Part shown: positions 61,828-64,000 of the stretch, in pieces
How the letters are laid out: each line of letters begins with the position of its first letter
Numbering within the stretch: the stretch's first letter is position 1
Assembly (NCBI GenBank): GCA_016188575.1
Contig: JACPHN010000010.1
Span: forward strand, 15,690-79,689
Reading direction: 5' to 3'
Source: Candidatus Schekmanbacteria bacterium
Lineage (GTDB): Bacteria; CSSED10-310; JACPHN01
DNA length: 64,000 nt
Translations under genes and position numbers: made by a program
Notes under the pieces: generated by a model
The model's input: the letters and a program-made list of their open reading frames with translations, nothing else
Databases searched by the model: none
What the model was told of the DNA's origin: nothing

Positions 61828-62742
61828 CTACGTCAAGCTCATCTGATAGTCGAACGCATTTGCAACCTGCTTCATCTCGTACCGCTCGAACTGACGCCAG
61901 AGCTCTCCGCGATAGGAGTCCGGCCAGCCGGCCCAGGCGTTCTGCCATGAAACGGGGCGTTTTCGGTGCACGCCAATGCGACCTATGCCGTAGATGTCTC
62001 GCAGATACTCGTCCGTCAGCTCGAGCGAGTTGGTAATCCGGGGCCAAACCGAGGCCCGAAAGTAGGCGGGGCTGTTCACGAGCTCTTCCGTCTTTATCCC
62101 AAGCTCGGCTCCGCACGCCAGGAATAACTCTCTGTCATAGTAGAAAAAAGAGTCACACCCCTCGGAGAAGATCGTCCACAGATCACGTCTCTCTTGCTCG
62201 GAGCGGGGATTGGCCAGCCGCTCGGGCACCGCCTCGTTGGGAATCGGCTCTCCCTGGTCCCGTAGGTAGAGGTCGGCCATCATGACGATGTAGCTGTCCA
62301 TGCGAGTGACCGGATGGCGGGTCATGTAGGAAAAGAGCCCGCCGCGCTGCTCGCACGGCTTTTTTCCTGCAGCGCCATGATAGCCGTGCATCGAGCCGAA
62401 AATTTTCTCACCGCGCGTAGCGTCATGGCAGGTGATGAGGCCATCAAAGAAGGCGTCGATCGGCATGTCCGGCACGGCCGCAGGGGGGTACGGAGGCAGT
62501 GACCGGGTCGAGTGAAAAGCCACTATCCGCGGGTGCTTGGACAAGGCTTTCGAGAGCCAGGTTGAGGCGCTTGATCCGCGAGAAGACACGTAGAAGATTC
62601 TGTTTCCTTCTTCCGCTGCCGACGTATTAAACCTACCGGAACTCTGAGACGGAGGCCTGGACAATCGTGAAAGGACTGTCCAGGGTGTCAACAGTATGAA
62701 CGTGAAATCGTCGTCGACACCCTTTCGTGAGGACAGTCCCAT
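61828..62742 (-). CDS. Sulfotransferase-like protein
   Basis: A 304-residue protein from ATG 62742; the open frame continues upstream into the ISKra4 region and is rejected there. RIFYVSSRGSSASTWLSKALSKHP (48-71) is a PAPS 5'-phosphosulfate loop (S-R-x-x-S-S-x-x-x), and FSYMTRHPVTRMDSYIVM carries the 3'-phosphate R ... S motif. Later YYDRELFLACGAELGI and a YRGELWRQFERYEMKQVANAFDY tail fit the fold. It would transfer sulfate from PAPS to a glycan or lipid. Cytoplasmic; no signal peptide. Confidence 0.72.
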   Translation of the reverse strand: MGLSSRKGVDDDFTFILLTPWTVLSRLSRPPSQSSGRFNTSAAEEGNRIFYVSSRGSSASTWLSKALSKHPRIVAFHSTRSLPPYPPAAVPDMPIDAFFDGLITCHDATRGEKIFGSMHGYHGAAGKKPCEQRGGLFSYMTRHPVTRMDSYIVMMADLYLRDQGEPIPNEAVPERLANPRSEQERRDLWTIFSEGCDSFFYYDRELFLACGAELGIKTEELVNSPAYFRASVWPRITNSLELTDEYLRDIYGIGRIGVHRKRPVSWQNAWAGWPDSYRGELWRQFERYEMKQVANAFDYQMSLT

Positions 62743-62845
62743 GACATCGTTGCCGAATTGCTGCCTCGATTCTGTCGCTACTGCCCATTTCGCGCTCGAT
62801 TCGAGCAAAGCTGTTGGAGCATTATCGGCCTTTCCCGCGGAGAAA

Positions 62846-64000
62846 ATGAATCGCTCGCCAGAGGATATCGCCGCGGATCTCAGCGGGATCGAGCTCGAGC
62901 TGAAAAACCTCCTGAATCGGCTGGGTACGGAGATGACCGCCGCGCTGCTCGCCAGGCTCGACCTCCGGGCGAACGGCGTCATCGTCGGCGAGAAGGCGTA
63001 CCGGCGCCGGCGCGAAGATGGCGCGACCGAAATCATGTCGACGTTCGGCCCGACGGCGATCACCTACGCGCTTTACGAAGAACGTGGCGGCCATGGAGGA
63101 AAGACGATAGCGCCGCTGTTGATGCGACTCGGCTTGGTCGACGACTTCTGGACGCCGCGCGCGGCGGAAGTCGGGGCGCTATTCGTCCAGGCTACGACCC
63201 CCGCCGAATCGCACCGACTACTGGCGGCGGCTTCCGGAATGACCGCCTCGCCGAGCAGCCTCGACCGACTGCCAAAGAGCATCGGTGAGGTCGTGGAGAA
63301 GGATCACGAAGACCTCGAGGGCAGCATCAGGGCAGCGGAAACCTTGCCCACCCCGTCGTGTGTCGCCATCATTGCAGTCTCCTTGGATGGCGTCATGGTG
63401 CCGTTAAAGGACGCGAAGCCGCAGTCTGTTTCAGGTGGTGGGAGCGAGCACGCTCAGGGGTACAGGGAGGCCGGCTGCGGGACGATTTCCCTGTACGACA
63501 AGAAAGGCGACCGTCTGCACACCATCCGCTTGGCCCGCATGCCCGAGGCTCGCAAGGTGACGTTGCATGCCCAGCTCCAAGCCGAGCTCGCGGCAATCCG
63601 GCAGCGCTACCCCCAGGCACTGGTGGTCGCCCTGGCCGACGGCGCCGAAGAAAACTGGCGAATTCTGCGCGAAATGTCCGCCAAGTTGGGAATCGAGCTC
63701 GTCGAGGAAATCATCGATTTCTTTCACGCCATGGAACACGTCAGCGAAGCGCTGCGGGCTTATGCGCCCAGCGAACGGATCGCCAAAGCCAACATCGATT
63801 GGTGGCACGACGCGCTACTGGAGGACCCGGAGGGGGTGAACAAAGTGATTCGGGCGCTGCGCTATCGCCTCGAGCATAGCCACGGAGAGACTCGGCGGAT
63901 CATCAAAGAGCACCTGACCTACGTCGAAAACCACCGACATCAGATGCGCTATGCCACCTATCGTGCCCGCCACCTTCCGATCGGCAGCGGGGTGCAGGAA
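62846..64000 (+). CDS. ISKra4-family transposase, truncated by window end
   Basis: A continuous frame from ATG 62846 to the last base (385 codons visible) without stops. AIIAVSLDGVMVPLKD with a catalytic Asp, then GYREAGCGTISLYDKKGDRLHTIRLARMPEARKVTLHAQLQAEL, ALVVALADGAEENWRIL with the second Asp, IDFFHAMEHVSEALRAYAP, VNKVIRALRYRLEHSHGETRRIIKEHLTYVENHRHQMRYATYRARHLPIGSGVQE match ISKra4-group transposases (F-x-H-A-x-E-H, ALRY, H-R-x-RM-x-Y, LPIGSG-x-x-E). The C-terminal end and right terminal repeat are outside the window. Confidence 0.85.
   Translation, partial: MNRSPEDIAADLSGIELELKNLLNRLGTEMTAALLARLDLRANGVIVGEKAYRRRREDGATEIMSTFGPTAITYALYEERGGHGGKTIAPLLMRLGLVDDFWTPRAAEVGALFVQATTPAESHRLLAAASGMTASPSSLDRLPKSIGEVVEKDHEDLEGSIRAAETLPTPSCVAIIAVSLDGVMVPLKDAKPQSVSGGGSEHAQGYREAGCGTISLYDKKGDRLHTIRLARMPEARKVTLHAQLQAELAAIRQRYPQALVVALADGAEENWRILREMSAKLGIELVEEIIDFFHAMEHVSEALRAYAPSERIAKANIDWWHDALLEDPEGVNKVIRALRYRLEHSHGETRRIIKEHLTYVENHRHQMRYATYRARHLPIGSGVQE

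Noticed and set aside
62743-63063. 107-residue N-terminal extension of the sulfotransferase
   Set aside because: It lies opposite the ISKra4 transposase region, is Ser/Arg-rich and precedes a good ATG at 62742.

Overview
The window is a GC-rich (roughly two-thirds GC by eye), densely packed bacterial segment dominated by a large surface-glycan / flagellin-glycosylation island. Taxonomy is inference: the Ser/Thr kinase fused to an ATPase and TPR repeats, the giant CheB-CheR-kinase hybrid, a Uma2 protein, a DUF445 protein and a Maf-type glycosyltransferase suggest a Gram-negative, flagellated, myxobacterium/deltaproteobacterium-like or related lineage. I saw no rRNA, tRNA or CRISPR array.

Layout. 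0-2.8 kb: end of an ATP-grasp-like gene and a coupled set of Gfo/Idh/MocA-type genes. 2.8-11 kb: background genes (DUF445, HspQ-like, kinase-ATPase-TPR, cis-prenyltransferase, small membrane protein, Uma2). 11-20.2 kb: a methyltransferase and a Maf glycosyltransferase on +, then on - LegC-like aminotransferase, LegB-like dehydratase, class III aminotransferase, SpsF-like nucleotidyltransferase and two GT2 glycosyltransferases. 20.4-39.1 kb: a + strand run of 17 genes, mostly joined by start/stop overlaps: four radical SAM proteins, a GT9, a split transketolase-like pair, three methyltransferase/oxidoreductase genes, a PtmE-like CBS-nucleotidyltransferase, an SDR-aminotransferase fusion, a WbuC cupin, NeuB-type synthase and glycosyltransferases. 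39.5-43.5 kb: CheB-CheR-PAS-kinase-receiver hybrid between two IS5-like relics. 44.6-58.1 kb: NHL protein, NeuD/PglD-type acetyltransferases, a second TIGR04372-type glycosyltransferase, NeuC/LegG-like epimerase, pyruvate-kinase-like protein, an aminotransferase, a lone TnpB element and a fifth radical SAM protein. 58.4-64 kb: degenerate kinase, transposase relic, methyltransferase, sulfotransferase and an ISKra4-type transposase cut by the window edge.

How it fits together. PtmE-like activation, LegB dehydration, LegC amination, a NeuD/PglD-type N-acyltransferase, NeuC/LegG epimerase and NeuB/LegI condensation make a nearly complete legionaminic-acid-type (nonulosonic acid) route. The Maf protein is the usual partner that puts such sugars on flagellin. 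Around this core sit an unusual number of tailoring enzymes: five radical SAM proteins, a TPP-dependent split transketolase, a class III aminotransferase, a second DegT aminotransferase pair and a pyruvate-kinase-like enzyme without its C-terminal domain. Together they suggest a heavily modified, possibly undescribed sugar.

Three features look least ordinary. A GC-rich REP-like palindrome recurs at gene ends and supplies coding sequence, including the linker of the 703-residue fusion protein. An approximately 85-residue Rossmann-like domain is shared by two otherwise different transferases. Low-GC patches that break inside genes point to recombination within the island.
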